Assembly (NCBI GenBank): GCA_029718625.1
Contig: CM056387.1
Location: 34,127,961-34,191,960, forward strand
DNA length: 64,000 bases
Source: Synaphobranchus kaupii
Lineage: Eukaryota; Chordata; Actinopteri; Anguilliformes; Synaphobranchidae
Reading direction: 5' to 3'
The notes under the pieces are model-generated. The model was not told the origin of the DNA. It saw only the letters and a program-made list of their open reading frames with translations, and did no database searches. Below are positions 25,954-36,479 of the stretch, piece after piece. The position numbers were made by a program, and so were the translations under genes. Position 1 is the first letter of the stretch; every line of letters begins with the position of its first letter.

Positions 25954-26994
25954 AATATCACTGAGGGTGCATTAGAAATAGACGAGGATGCACTAGTACA
26001 CATGTTACACAGGTTGGGAACAAAAACAATGCTCACACCAAGGAAACCATTTTTTCTCAAAGTTTAGGGGAATATAAAAGGCATGTTTAGGCATTATTAG
26101 GGGTCCAAGCACGTAGTGCTGGAACCCTATTGTTATTGCTGGTTTTATTATTATTATTCCCACATTTGGTACAATTGCAGCAAAACCACATGATGACTTT
26201 TGCTGAAACTTTGCACACATATAGACATTGCGACACGACACATGTACAGCGAATTCCAACCCAATTGACCTGATGGTGGCGCTATAGAGACAAAGTGAAA
26301 TTTTATAAACTTTTTCGGCTATAACTTTTGAACTGTTTAGCCTATCTTCAAAATTATTTTTGCCTCAAATTCGTTGGTTCGTGGCAAATAACTTTGCTAT
26401 TAGGACCAATGAGGTCCGCCGTAATGGATCTTTTGCTAATTAGCATTTTGTGAAAAACCTATAAATTCGAACTCCTCCGAGTCCATTTGACATATCAACA
26501 TGCAATTCACACCCTTTTGTTCAGGGGACGATTCTCTAAAGAATCACGAAGCGATTTTCCTGATTTTCTAAATATCCTGATCACAGTAAGCCAATAAAAC
26601 TGTTGTGGGTGTGGCTAGTCACAAAAACGCTAATAACTCTTCAATTCTTCAATGGATATTAATAAAATTTGGTTTCTGTACTTGGACTGACGTTCTGAGC
26701 CAAACTCTAAAGTATTGGCTCAATAGAATCAAATGGTGGCGCTATAGAGCATAATATATTTTTTTAAATGCATAAATTCATAAAAAATCACCATTATTTT
26801 TTAGACATTTAAAACTTGCTGTAGTGATCAATTTCCTCATCTGGAACATATGTATGTCCCATATATGTCGCTGCCATCTTGGATTGGCCACCATTTTGGA
26901 AATGCTATTACCATTTCCCTTCATGAAAAATCACTGTTGTGTTTTAAACATTGAAAATTATGTGTCGTGATCAATCAATAGGCAGCCACCGGAT

Positions 26995-27155
26995 ATCTGT
27001 TATGGCTTAGCGGTAATAGCAATGGCTCGGTATGTGGGAGACCCGGGTTCAATCCCCACCTTAGGTTACTTTTCTTTTCGATGAAAACAATGCACTGTTT
27101 GTTATGCTTTTCACACTTAATAATGTTCTTTTCACATTATTGCAAAGGCGAAGAG
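26995..27155 (+). repeat. tRNA-like module, copy 1
   Basis: TGGCTTAGCGGTAATAGCAA resembles an A box and ACCCGGGTTCAATCCCC a B box, about 35 bp apart. They are followed by a body containing TTATGCTTTTCACA and TTCTTTTCACATTA. A matching module follows at 27303. It is SINE-like rather than a functional tRNA gene, since no stable acceptor stem is evident. Confidence 0.5.
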
Positions 27156-27302
27156 ATTTTACTATATTAACTATTCACTGTTTCACTAGTACTTAAATGA
27201 GTGAAACAAATAAAGTTTTAATAAAGTTATTCTTTTTCCTGCCAAATTCTTCATCAAAAATGCTCCATACCCTCCAATAATTATCTACATGCAATACAAC
27301 AT

Positions 27303-27465
27303 CTGCAATGGCTTTGTGGTTAGAACGATAGCCTTCGATGTGGGAGGCCTGGGTTCAAATCCCACCGGGTACCAAAGGTTGCATTTTTTTCGACAACACG
27401 ACATGCGCTTTCTTACGCTTTTCACATCTACAAATCTTATTTTCACATTAATGGGGTAGGAAACA
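27303..27465 (+). repeat. tRNA-like module, copy 2
   Basis: TGGCTTTGTGGTTAGAACGA and GCCTGGGTTCAAATCCC give A- and B-box-like elements. They are followed by CTTACGCTTTTCACA and TATTTTCACATTA, matching copy 1 in order. Copies 1 and 2 are diverged tandem relatives within the larger element. Confidence 0.5.
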
Positions 27466-27599
27466 CTAAAAGACATTTTTTGAGTTAAAATCTAGGCATT
27501 GCCTCAGATTGAAGGTCTCTTTCATGAATGTCTTCTCAAATTATTCAACAAAATTACACACCTTATGCTTGGACCCCGTATAGTCGCTGCTTGCAGCTA

Positions 27600-27601
<2 letters not shown>

Positions 27602-27655
<54 letters not shown>
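27602..27655. repeat. (TTA)n microsatellite
   Basis: About 18 TTA units directly follow the right end of the GGGGTCCAAGCA element, as in a transposon-associated microsatellite. Confidence 0.95.
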
Positions 27656-27656
<1 letters not shown>

Positions 27657-28490
27657 CTAAACTCAACTGAGGGTGCGAAATTCTAAACTGAGGGTACAAT
27701 GCATGCTTTCGCAGCCTTGTAGAACCGGGCCTGTCTGAGGATTGGACAACACAAAGAAAAACAGTTTCTGTCCTTTGGATAAGACCCATGATGCAACATT
27801 TCCTGCCTGGATCTATTCAAGCGGAAAAGCAAAGAGTGTCAAACTGTAAATAGGTCACTTCTGAAGTCGTGAATAGGTCACATCAGATGGCTAACAGTTT
27901 TGTTCAACCAACTGAAACCAAAGTTGTGCCAAATCTGTGAACAATGTCATAATGGATTCATGGATAGTATTTCTGGCTCCCTTATTCTATTCTATATCCT
28001 TATTCTATCACCTGTGCGTGTTTCCTCTAAGATAAAATTCATTTTCCTTTGTGATTTTTCATTTCACCAGTTCTCCAAAAATATCCATGGAAACAATTTG
28101 ACAAAATACTTGTTAAATAATGTTAAATATTTCTATTCTAGAGACACCAAGGATTAATCGACTCATATCTGACTGTGGCTGTCCAGGTAAATCAAAAATT
28201 GACTGAAATTAATTGAAGGTTATTATAAAAGACATGGATTAACAAGACTTAAGTGTTTGTAGGAAACATTTCTCAGATCCTACGTTCTTTGGATCACAGC
28301 TAATGTGCTACAGATTAACGCATATGAAGATGATATGCCAGCTAGCTAGATACACCTGTGTACAGCTGTCTATCTAGCAAGCTCGTGGCATTTTAAGCAT
28401 ATTAGCTAGGGAGCTAACTTGCTAAAATATCAACCTTATTAGCTGCTTAATATTAGCTGAATACCCCAAAACAGTATAATATTAGGCTGA
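27656..28490. other. Unassigned AT-rich sequence
   Basis: No gene. An imperfect palindrome at 28335-28393 (ATGCCAGCTAGCTAGATA facing TATCTAGCAAGCTCGTGGCA) is the only structure noted. Confidence 0.4.
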
Positions 28491-28598
28491 CTACCCTTAT
28501 GGAAAAATAATATACTGTAGTATATTGTAAATATATCAAAACTATCTTCACAATATATTTAAAATATACTGCGGTATATTACATTTCCATAAGGGTAG
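28491..28598. mobile_element. Palindromic MITE, 108 bp, TA-flanked ends
   Basis: CTACCCTTATGGAAA on the left is mirrored by TTTCCATAAGGGTAG on the right, with inner arms of AATATACTGTAGTATATT. If the end is CCCTTATGG, the flanking TA on each side fits a Tc1/mariner-type target duplication. Confidence 0.65.
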
Positions 28599-29724
28599 CT
28601 AGCTAATAAGCTAATATTAGCAGGCTTGTTGTCATGGACATGGTCGAAATTTCTGATTTTTTTTTCACGCTAGCTAGCTGGTCTCTGTATGCCTGCTATA
28701 ATGTACAGCCTGCATGTACTGTACAGAGTCATAGGTTAGTCTGCAATACAAATTTAGGCTTGCATATTTAAGTTTCATAAAAGTCCATAACAACATGCCA
28801 ATATGTATTAGATATGTTTGAAAAAGAAAAGTCAAATTCCAACAAGTTAAGGACAAGTGCCAGATGGTAGCTAGCAATGGTGCACAATTGGATGTACTGT
28901 AGTGTATATTACATTAGCAAGTTATTTCTTCTGTTAGATGGGCCTTTAAGGGCAATTCAGCTTTATTAGTGTGTACTCAACAAACAAACATTATACAATA
29001 TCATAGTAATACAAGTATCTCCCAGGTGCCCCACAATGCCCATTCTCCATGACCATACCCAAGTTACTAAAGTGTAACTGTTTACAGCAACACTGCTATG
29101 GCTGTTATTCCTGTAACACTTCAAAATAACACTGAGTATTGACATTGTTAGCCACTGACTGTTCGTCCTTAAATAAATAACACTATAACTGTAAAGTGTA
29201 AATCTTTTAAGCAACACTGCTACTGCTGTGGTGTCATTCCTGTAACACATCAAAACAACACCAAGTATGGACATTGCCTGTTCATCCTTAAATAAATAAC
29301 TCTAAAGACTAAAAAACTACAGCTTTTTGAGTGTCAGCACTTGATTTTTACACTTGAAGCATTGCTGTGTATCAATAGCCATAATTATGACAGGATCGTT
29401 CCTGACGACTGAGGGGCAAGTGAAGAGCACTTGTTGCTAAAGGACTGAATGGTTCTGGTCATTTATGAAACAAAGAACAGGTATCAGTTGTCAGGTTCCA
29501 TAGTTTGAGCCAATCACAGCTCAATATGACGAAGCAATGGGCATTTTGGGGAAGAGAGAGAATAATAGCTGATAATTATATGCTACTCAAAAGAGAGAGA
29601 AAAACTAAATCCAGAATATGAGAGATCTAAGCACATACATTGACTCCAACTCCATGCACAAGATCTCAAAATTCTTTAAATGTATGCATGTGTGTGTCCA
29701 TTTCTGCCTTTTAATGGTGTTCTA
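28599..29724. other. Unassigned sequence with a diverged duplication
   Basis: A roughly 124-bp unit is duplicated at about 29071-29194 and 29195-29310 (shared landmarks AGTGTAA, GCAACACTGCTA, ATTCCTGTAACAC, CTTAAATAAATAAC). No gene seen. Confidence 0.55.
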
Positions 29725-30262
29725 CACTGCCTGGCCAAAAAAAAAAGTTGCCGTTGCACCCGTCATGCATAGTGCCCACTGTCCATGTCTCTGGAGGCAG
29801 TGTTATGATCTGGGGTTGCTTCAACTGGTCAGGGCTAGGCTCAGCAACGTTATGCAGCAATAAAATGAAGTCAGCTGAGTACCTGAATGTACTGAATGAC
29901 CAGGTTATCCCATCAATGGGCATATTCCAGGACGACAACGCCAAGATTCATCGGGCTCAAATTGTGAAAGAGTGGTTCAGGGAGCATGAGGAATCATTTT
30001 CACACATGAATTGGCCACCAGAGTCCTGACCTTAACCCCATTGAAAGTCTTTGGGATGTGCTGGAGAAGCCTTTACGGAGTGGTTCGACTCTCCCGTCGT
30101 CAATACAAGATCTCGGCCAAAAATGAATGCAACTCTGGATAGAAATAAATGTTGTGACGTTGCATAAGGTTGTCGAAACAATGCCACGACGAATGCGCGC
30201 TGTAATCAAAGCTAAAGGCAGTCCAAATATTAGAGTGTGCAACTTTTTTTTGTCAGGCAGTG
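29725..30262 (+). mobile_element. Internally deleted Tc1-like transposon
   Basis: Ends CACTGCCTGGCCAAAAAAAA and inverted CACTGCCTGACAAAAAAAA are flanked by TA at 29723-29724 and 30263-30264. Between them is the C-terminal part of a Tc1 transposase. The 5' transposase half, with the DNA-binding domain and first catalytic Asp, is missing. Length 538 bp against about 1.2-1.6 kb for complete elements. Confidence 0.85.
29780..30237 (+). pseudogene. Tc1-like transposase C-terminal half, broken
   Basis: The reading frame shows [12 protein letters not shown], then [12 protein letters not shown] with the second catalytic Asp, and MNWPPES. A frame break follows before [14 protein letters not shown], carrying the third catalytic Glu. 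Later segments match the family end (RRMRAVIKAKG) with another stop near 30126. It is non-functional. Confidence 0.8.
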
Positions 30263-30264
30263 TA

Positions 30265-32647
30265 TGTAAGCCAGTTAAACCTCGGTTATTTTGTGATAGC
30301 AGATAACGGTCATGGATTTAATTTCCTTCTTGAATATTTGTCTTTGTACAGTATACTAGTCTGCAAAAGAACAAACAAACAGAAAAAGCAACTGAATTAC
30401 ACTTCCTGACATCGTTTTGAATAGTGCAAAAAATACATATAAAAGCAGGGAACTGTGGTGTCTTCACTTTTTTGACCGTGAAGAAAGAATCTGCATTTGT
30501 GTTTCACAGTCATGAGCTTTCATGCTAAAATATACAGACATAGTTTAAGTATCCGTTAATTCTGGGTCAACAGTGTGTAAAAGCATTAGGCTGAATGAAA
30601 GCTTAGCCTGCTGAACCTGTCTGTGCACCAATAAGGTATTTCAGTATATGTCTTACTGTGAGTAAGTGCACGACATGTCCAGCGTTATGTAAGCTTCGCA
30701 GGGGTTCTGATGGACGGTTGAGTTTCAGCTGATATTTCCGATGCGTTTCACTGTATCCCAGACGACTCAAACCTCTCACAGACGCACTTTATAGTCTGAC
30801 AGGCGTCAGGGTATCCTCTTCACTTGCAGCCGAGGAGGAATGGGGCGGTCAGTGAAATTGCTTTTTGCCCGATTTTGTCATCTCTTGAAACCGGATCTGT
30901 GCGGTACGCCCTGGACCTGACACCCGACAGTACTTGCATCGCCAACCTTAACTAAACGATCGGACCGCAAAGCCTTTCGGACCTTGCTTGGTGGAAAGCT
31001 GTCTGATTTGTCGCAATACGATTATGGTAATTGTGATTATCTGTAAGATAACCATAATTTCCTTACAGATAACCGTTGGCTGTGCAAACTTGAGTACGCT
31101 CTTGCTAGGTCATTACGTAGTTCTTGTATTCTATTTCCCAAACTATACAACAGGCTATTTACATAAATACTGTATTTGCCTTACATCATACAAGCTCAAA
31201 ACCCAACTGATACACACACACCCACCCACAGCGCCCTGCACCTTGCTGAAGGACTAGGATCGCCTTGGCATGAGACCAGTGGCGAAATGTTTACATCCAC
31301 TTTCCCTGCTGTTGTGGGTGACAGGCCGTGTCCCTCCAGGTCAGTGTAATCCTTTCTAGAGCAGGATAGTTTAGAAAACAAACATGTCCGCCGAACCTAA
31401 TACTGTGCATTAAATCAGAGTGTGGGTTTTACATTGGGCCTCGTTCAAACAATACAGCAGATGCAATAACAGCTCCCAACATGTTATTCAAATGAAGGAC
31501 AATTAACAAGAGATTGTTGCATCAAATAATGCCGAACCTGGAAACTAGGTCAGGGACAGGGGTGGCCAGGTAAGGACAATTTCCTTTCTTTATAGGCCAA
31601 CTTCCTGTGCATATAGAGGCCCCAGATATATAGATGAGGTAAGGTAACAAATCCCAGCCACGTTATTATTATAAACACTGCAGGTGTCTCATGTCTTACA
31701 TCATAATATCAGCGGTGAGACGGTGTTTGGGATCATTTTAAGCGGGTTGACGCTTTTCTCCAAATGATGACTCACAGTGACCCATCTTTCCTCGCCCGTC
31801 GCCCGCTGCTCCGGTAAGTAGGGCAGTGAGGGCTTTCGGGGTTTATAGGTGGAACGGAAAGGTGAGCGCACAATTCTGCAGAAACAGACAGGAAGCATGT
31901 GTCGCCTTATGACACCACCTTTCCCCCACTGCTCTCACCCCCTCCCTACGCCCCTCTCCCCCCTTAACAACGAAGTGCGAGCTGAATAATAATCAAAAAA
32001 GAATCCCAGCGCTCAAAGCGCCCGCCCTTTTCTCAGGTTTATCCCTCCTCGTTGCAGAACTGCGGCTTTTTGAACGGATCGACACAATTAGTATTTAGTG
32101 ACTCCTCCTTTGTGGTTTGTCTGGTCTGTGGTTTGGCTTGCGGAGTCCAAGTACTTTGGATGCCGTGATGTAATCAGCTATTTTTTTCCCGACAATCTTC
32201 AGGCGATTTATTTATTTATATTTATTTAACCTTTATTTAACCTGGTGAAAGAGATTGCATGTTGTTAAGTACAGTGGTTAAAGAGATGGGACTTTTTTTA
32301 ACCAAAACAAGTTTGAGTGTCAAGTACTGCACTGAAAGGCATCAGTAAAATTTGGCCGTAACAATCGAAACGTGCCTACTAAGCCGGCCTGGACAGGGGC
32401 ATCGCCCAAGCCAATAAACAATGAGTTAGCAATCTCTTGTGAAAAATAACCGTCACTGTTTATGGTGCTCCAAGTCCTTCCTGTTTCTGTTGTGTATGCT
32501 GGACTTTTATGAAAATACGACACTGTTTACTGTACACACTCTCAATCGGGGTGGGACGTGGAATTTTACTGTTTCCCTCCCTGTGAATGAGACAATGTTG
32601 AATGGAGAGCAGCATGCATTCTATTCATTTCTGTCAATTCATTCAAT

Positions 32648-32693
<46 letters not shown>

Positions 32694-33302
32694 TCACAAT
32701 AATATTTATATATGGAGCGGATGAGAGAAAGATTTGAGGTTTTACTACATACAATATACTGCAGCAACTGTGTGTCCTGTGCTCCTTATTCTTTCCAAAT
32801 GTAATAATGCAGTGTGTGGCCAACATCAGAGTGTTGCCAAATTAAAGTGCAAAACCTCATAAAAGAGGCAGACAAGTCAACAGCACCGCTACCTCTACAA
32901 GGGACATGGTGAAGACAGTGGCCTGTGTCAAATCAACGTTTGTGCTTTAATTTTATTGGCAGCCTAATTAATGCGTTCATTTTTCTTCACAGACAATTTT
33001 TGGCAGTTAATTTCGGTGACTACTGAACTTGCAAAGCTGTTAATGCAGATAAAAACAATTCATGCATTCAGCTGAGACAAATGTTGATTGTTTCCCGGCT
33101 AGTGTTTTACTGTGCGTACTAAACCTATTACTTCGGTTGACAGTGTTTCGGTAATGGTGGTGACAGGAGATAGAATAAAAACACTTCGCAGACCGTTTGA
33201 TTTGTACACTTTTCAAATGTACAGTTTGAATTTGAGACCCTTGATCAGCAAGCAATATTCAGGCCCCACAAAGAATTGTAACAATGATAGTTATGTTTTA
33301 AA
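30265..33302. other. Unassigned intergenic sequence
   Basis: Contains a (CA)n tract at 32650-32692, a TTATTTA-rich segment at 32205-32240 typical of fish repeat tails, and a short perfect hairpin TTATCTGTAAG/CTTACAGATAA at 31036-31072. No gene recognised. Confidence 0.4.
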
Positions 33303-33310
33303 CCTGTATG

Positions 33311-33494
33311 CAGAGGTGGAAATCCAGGGGTCATAAAGTAAAAGTCTTTTTGCTCCAATCACCTGGATTTGCTAATTAACGTAATTCTTCGGAGAGGAGG
33401 TAGAACTAATTAGTGAAATCTAGCTGGCTGAGTCTATGGGTGGAAGAAACACATGGCAGGACTTTTACTTTAGTCCCCTGGATTTCCACCTCTG
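33311..33494. mobile_element. hAT-type MITE with perfect 8-bp target duplication
   Basis: 20-bp inverted ends CAGAGGTGGAAATCCAGGGG and CCCCTGGATTTCCACCTCTG bound a 184-bp non-coding element. CCTGTATG is duplicated exactly on both sides (33303-33310 and 33495-33502). An 8-bp duplication and CAG…CTG ends are diagnostic of the hAT superfamily. Confidence 0.92.
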
Positions 33495-33650
33495 CCTGTA
33501 TGTGAAAACAGCAGCTTTTGCGCTGACAGGACGGGATATTCAATTGCATTTCTTCTGAAATGCAGCCAGAATAAAACGATTGTACCTTTTCCATTAGTGT
33601 GTCAATCAGCTTTACATGTACATTCATGTAAACGTGTAGTATGAGAAGAA

Positions 33651-33867
33651 GGGTGGCAGTGTAGTATAATGGTTAAGGAAATGGACTTGCAACCGAAAGG
33701 TCGCAGGTTCGATTCCCAGATAGGACACTGCCGTTGTACCCTTGAGCAAGGTACCTAACCTGAATTGCTTCAGTATATATCCAGCTGTATGGATAAATGT
33801 AATAAGAAGTTGTGTAAGTCGCTCTGGATAAGAGTGTCTGCTAAATGCCTTTTAATGTAATGTAATG
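33651..33867 (+). mobile_element. Full-length tRNA-derived SINE with L2-type tail
   Basis: tRNA-like head: A box around TAGTATAATGGTTAAGG and B box GGTTCGATTCC (33707-33717). The body is ACCCTTGAGCAAGGTACCTAAC… CAGTATATATCCAGCTGTAT, then the tail TCGCTCTGGATAAGAGTGTC and TGTAA repeats. The tail is shared with the L2 LINE ends at 981 and 14072, which would supply retrotransposition machinery. Organisation resembles the eel UnaSINE/UnaL2 pair. Confidence 0.92.
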
Positions 33868-34356
33868 TTCATACAGGTGTGCATGCATGTGTACGTGTCT
33901 GTGTCTGTGTTGTAGTCCAAAGACAGCATCTCAAAAGGGTGCGTCTGAGAAGCACAATTTTCATGCTACTTCAGCTGCTTCGGTCTGAAAATATTCCCAC
34001 CAAATGTCAAAAGCATTTCTGCAGTCATGAGATGTAATTTACAAGGGCATTGGCAAAGTATCGAATCACCCCGTGATAAACATTACCATCGTATGCCCAC
34101 TTTGTTTGGTTTACCGTGGAGCGGGGGTGTGCAAAAAACACACATTGCCGATGCCTTTTCACTGAATGATGTTGATGTAATGTGTGATGAAGCGGAAAGT
34201 GCATAAAGAATTATAGCTGAATTTGCATGTTATGTGTTGAGCAGAAATGTTCGGCTGAAAACTTTGGATTGATTTTTGCTCCAAAGTCTCACCATTTTCA
34301 GTGGGCTGTCTACATATGCGCTCTTTGAAAAACTTTAACCAATTTATTTATACTAT
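33868..34356. other. Unassigned sequence downstream of the SINE
   Basis: No gene or recognised repeat apart from a few TGTGTC units at 33893-33911. Confidence 0.4.
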
Positions 34357-34635
34357 AATGTATTGCAGCTGAAAAATATGTAACCTGATTGGTCATTCCA
34401 AAGCCTATTATTCATTGTTCTGGAATAAGTAGACTACATAGGATTGGACAAGACTTTGCAATATGTTGAGTGTTAGCAGTTTGCAATGAATTTATAATGT
34501 AATGTATTGCAGCTGAAAAATATGTAACCTGATTGGTCATTCCAAAGCCTATTATTCATTGTTCTGGAATAAGTAGACTACGTAGGATTGGACAAGACTT
34601 TGCAATATGTTGAGTGTTAGCAGTTTGCAATTAAT

Positions 34636-34644
<9 letters not shown>
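34357..34644. repeat. Tandem duplication, two 144-bp copies
   Basis: Copies 34357-34500 and 34501-34644 differ at very few positions (for example CTACATAGG versus CTACGTAGG, and CAATGAATT versus CAATTAATT). The second copy runs straight into an (AT)n tract at 34640-34674. Confidence 0.95.

Positions 34645-34674
<30 letters not shown>
34640..34674. repeat. (AT)n microsatellite
   Basis: About 17 AT units at the end of the 144-bp duplication, about 80 bp beyond the proposed RASD1 poly(A) site. Confidence 0.95.
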
Positions 34675-34676
<2 letters not shown>

Positions 34677-34754
34677 CTCGTACATAGCTCACACATGCAC
34701 ACCACTTAGAAGAGATAGAAACAGGAGGCAAGAGTTACGTTTTAGGATTTCTTT

Positions 34755-34760
34755 TTTAAT
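34755..34760 (-). promoter_or_regulatory. Candidate poly(A) signal (ATTAAA) for RASD1
   Basis: On the minus strand ATTAAA lies about 475 bp after the RASD1 stop codon, in T/A-rich sequence; I saw no AATAAA on that strand between the stop and this site. It would give a 3' UTR of about 0.5 kb. The interval 34761-35235 would then be 3' UTR, including a 78-codon open frame at 34987-35223 that I regard as chance. RNA 3'-end data would be needed to confirm it. Confidence 0.4.
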
Positions 34761-35235
34761 ACTTTTCTTTTTCTTTCCTTGAAAACGTAAACGCTGACGT
34801 AATAAATATACATTCACAATATCATTTGTTCATTTCAAAACAAACCTTCAAAATGATCTGTTATAAAATATAACAAAATGTAAACATTGGTCAGCCTATT
34901 GCAACCCACAGTCGGAATGTCTTTTCACCTTTCTGCAAAGGACTTTTAAACAGACTTTTTAACAGTGTGTTGTTGAAATGAGCCGCTCAGTCCAGGTTCT
35001 CTGAAGACACGTCACTATATGTAGCGCCAAGATGCCGCAGAAAAAAAGTCGCAAACATAGCATGCTTCCACCGTCGCGAAGCCCCACGATTCAGCAGTGA
35101 CAAGCGGCTCCCGTCCGAGCTCTCACGGTGTCTCGCGTCGCTGGACTTCCGCACTGGGCGACGAGCAACAGCCGCTGTTGCGCTCCCATCTCGTTGTAGT
35201 AGTTCGCCTATAGCTGCACGCACGCAGAACAGTTC

Positions 35236-36272
35236 TTAGCTGATGACACATCGCTCTTTATCTTTCGCCTGAGCCCCGCCGATCGTCTTTTCTTTTATGT
35301 ACATCAAGTCACTGTGCACGCTTGGACGCCTGGCGAATGGCGCAACGATGCCGTAGGCATCTCCGTCTTTAAGCTTCTTGCCTCTAAAAGACTTTCTGTG
35401 CAGCATGTCGGAGTATTGAACCGAGACTTTGCGGTGGAGGTCCGGGCTCATTTCGTTCGGCAGCTTGGCCAAGGTGAAAAGTGTCTGAAACATGCGGTCC
35501 ACGTTAGTGTTCCTTTTTGCCGAGATCTCGAAGTAGGCGCAATGGTCGTCGCCAGCCACCAGCTGCTGGATCTCGTCCTCCTGGACCTCTCTGTAGAACT
35601 CACGGTCGCTTTTGTTTCCACAGATCACCAAGGGAACGTCCACGTTCTCTTTAGTCTTGTTTTTCAGGCAGGACTTGGTCTCGAAGATCTGTTTCTTCAG
35701 ACGCTGGACCTCCTGGAAGGACTCTCTGTTGTCCAGACTGAACACCAGGATAAAGACATCACCTACAAGACAGAAAGCAAATAAAATTTAGTTATACTAG
35801 TCAAATAAATATGAGGTGGTCATACAGACTGCAAAGGTTAAAAATCAAAGAGAGCTCGAATGCATTTTGCTTTTGCACAGAAGCCTACCAGTGCAACCAG
35901 TTTTATTTAACCGTCCTGGTTAACCAAGCAATGTGCATGAGCGATTAAATAATTTACTTTTTGCTTTGAAGTTGCATTGCTTCATTCAAAACTCAGCTCA
36001 CCTGTTAGAATGGACAGCCTCCTCATTGCAGGGAAAGGGTGATGTCCAGAGGTGTCTAGAATGTCCAATTGGTAAACGGCTCCCCTGATGCTGTAGAATT
36101 TCCTGTGGAAGTCTTCAATGGTCGGCGTGTACTGGTCGTCGACCCTTTCGTTCAGAAACCGGGATATGATCGCCGTCTTACCCACTTTGGTAGAGCCCAG
36201 AATTACCATCCTGTAACAGTTTTTTGCTGGGATGTCAAACTCGTTATCCGAAGGCGACATTTTCTTGATCAT
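35236..36272 (-). CDS. rasd1: RASD1 (dexamethasone-induced Ras-related protein 1), complete two-exon gene
   Basis: Seen: exon 1 codes from 36272 down to 36002 (donor GTGAGC) and exon 2 from 35762 to 35236 (acceptor TTGTAG). The 239-bp intron splits a Gly codon, and the joined frame gives 265 residues. P-loop GSTKVGKT is at residues 26-33, switch I YTPTIEDF at 48-55, DTSG at 73-76, NKSD at 140-143 and SAK at 171-173. A basic C-terminal extension follows and the protein ends in the CAAX box CVIS. The start was chosen because MIKKM matches the family N-terminus and no upstream in-frame Met is seen nearby. Known of the family: a farnesylated, membrane-associated Ras-like GTPase, glucocorticoid-inducible in mammals, that modulates G-protein and nNOS signalling. 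RASD1 rather than RASD2 is supported by the N-terminus, the ARRPSVHSDLMYIKEK segment and CVIS. It is shorter than human RASD1 (about 281 residues), lacking a Gly-rich insert. Odd: the Ras Gln61-equivalent residue 77 is His (Asn in mammalian RASD1 as I remember it). Confidence 0.96.
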
Positions 36273-36420
36273 GTTTGCAAAATGTACCCTGAAGCTAAAC
36301 TTGGAATGTTGATGCTGCGAGAGATTCGCGATGTGAAGTTGCTAATGTTTAATTCACTTCGATGATATGGCAGCTGTCAAGCACTGTGCTTTCCTGAGTC
36401 TGTGTTCTGAGACGGATGAG

Positions 36421-36476
36421 TTTATATAGGGAATGTTGGGAACGGTAACCCCTCCTCTCCAGCGCGTCATTGGTCA
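36421..36476 (-). promoter_or_regulatory. RASD1 core promoter: TATA box and CCAAT box
   Basis: Read on the minus strand, TATATAAA occupies 36428-36421, about 150 bp upstream of the RASD1 ATG. A TGACCAATG sequence, a canonical CCAAT box, lies at 36476-36468, about 45 bp further upstream, and is followed by a GC-containing stretch. This spacing fits a TATA/CCAAT promoter with transcription starting near 36395 and a 5' UTR of roughly 120 nt. The start site is inferred. No clear glucocorticoid response element was recognised by eye. Confidence 0.7.
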
Positions 36477-36479
36477 GAG

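Larger units (their letters stand above)
26100..27577. mobile_element. Unclassified 1.48-kb element with 12-bp inverted ends GGGGTCCAAGCA
   Basis: Perfect 12-bp inverted termini are at 26100-26111 and 27566-27577. Near the left end CCAAGCAC and GTGCTGG form a short hairpin, and just beyond the right end is GCTGCTTGCAGC. The interior is AT-rich, non-coding, and repeats the phrase TGGTGGCGCTATAGAG twice (about 26274 and 26734). Two tRNA-like modules occur inside. The ends resemble a repeat common in fish genomes; superfamily not determined. Confidence 0.65.

Noticed and set aside
33651..33720. Functional tRNA gene
   Set aside because: A and B boxes are present, but the unit continues into a SINE body and L2 tail, so it is a SINE head.
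34987..35223. 78-codon minus-strand frame just after RASD1
   Set aside because: It lies in the likely RASD1 3' UTR and has no family resemblance; not supported as a gene.
35314..35784. 156-codon plus-strand open frame
   Set aside because: It is the antisense shadow of RASD1 exon 2 and has no recognisable domain.
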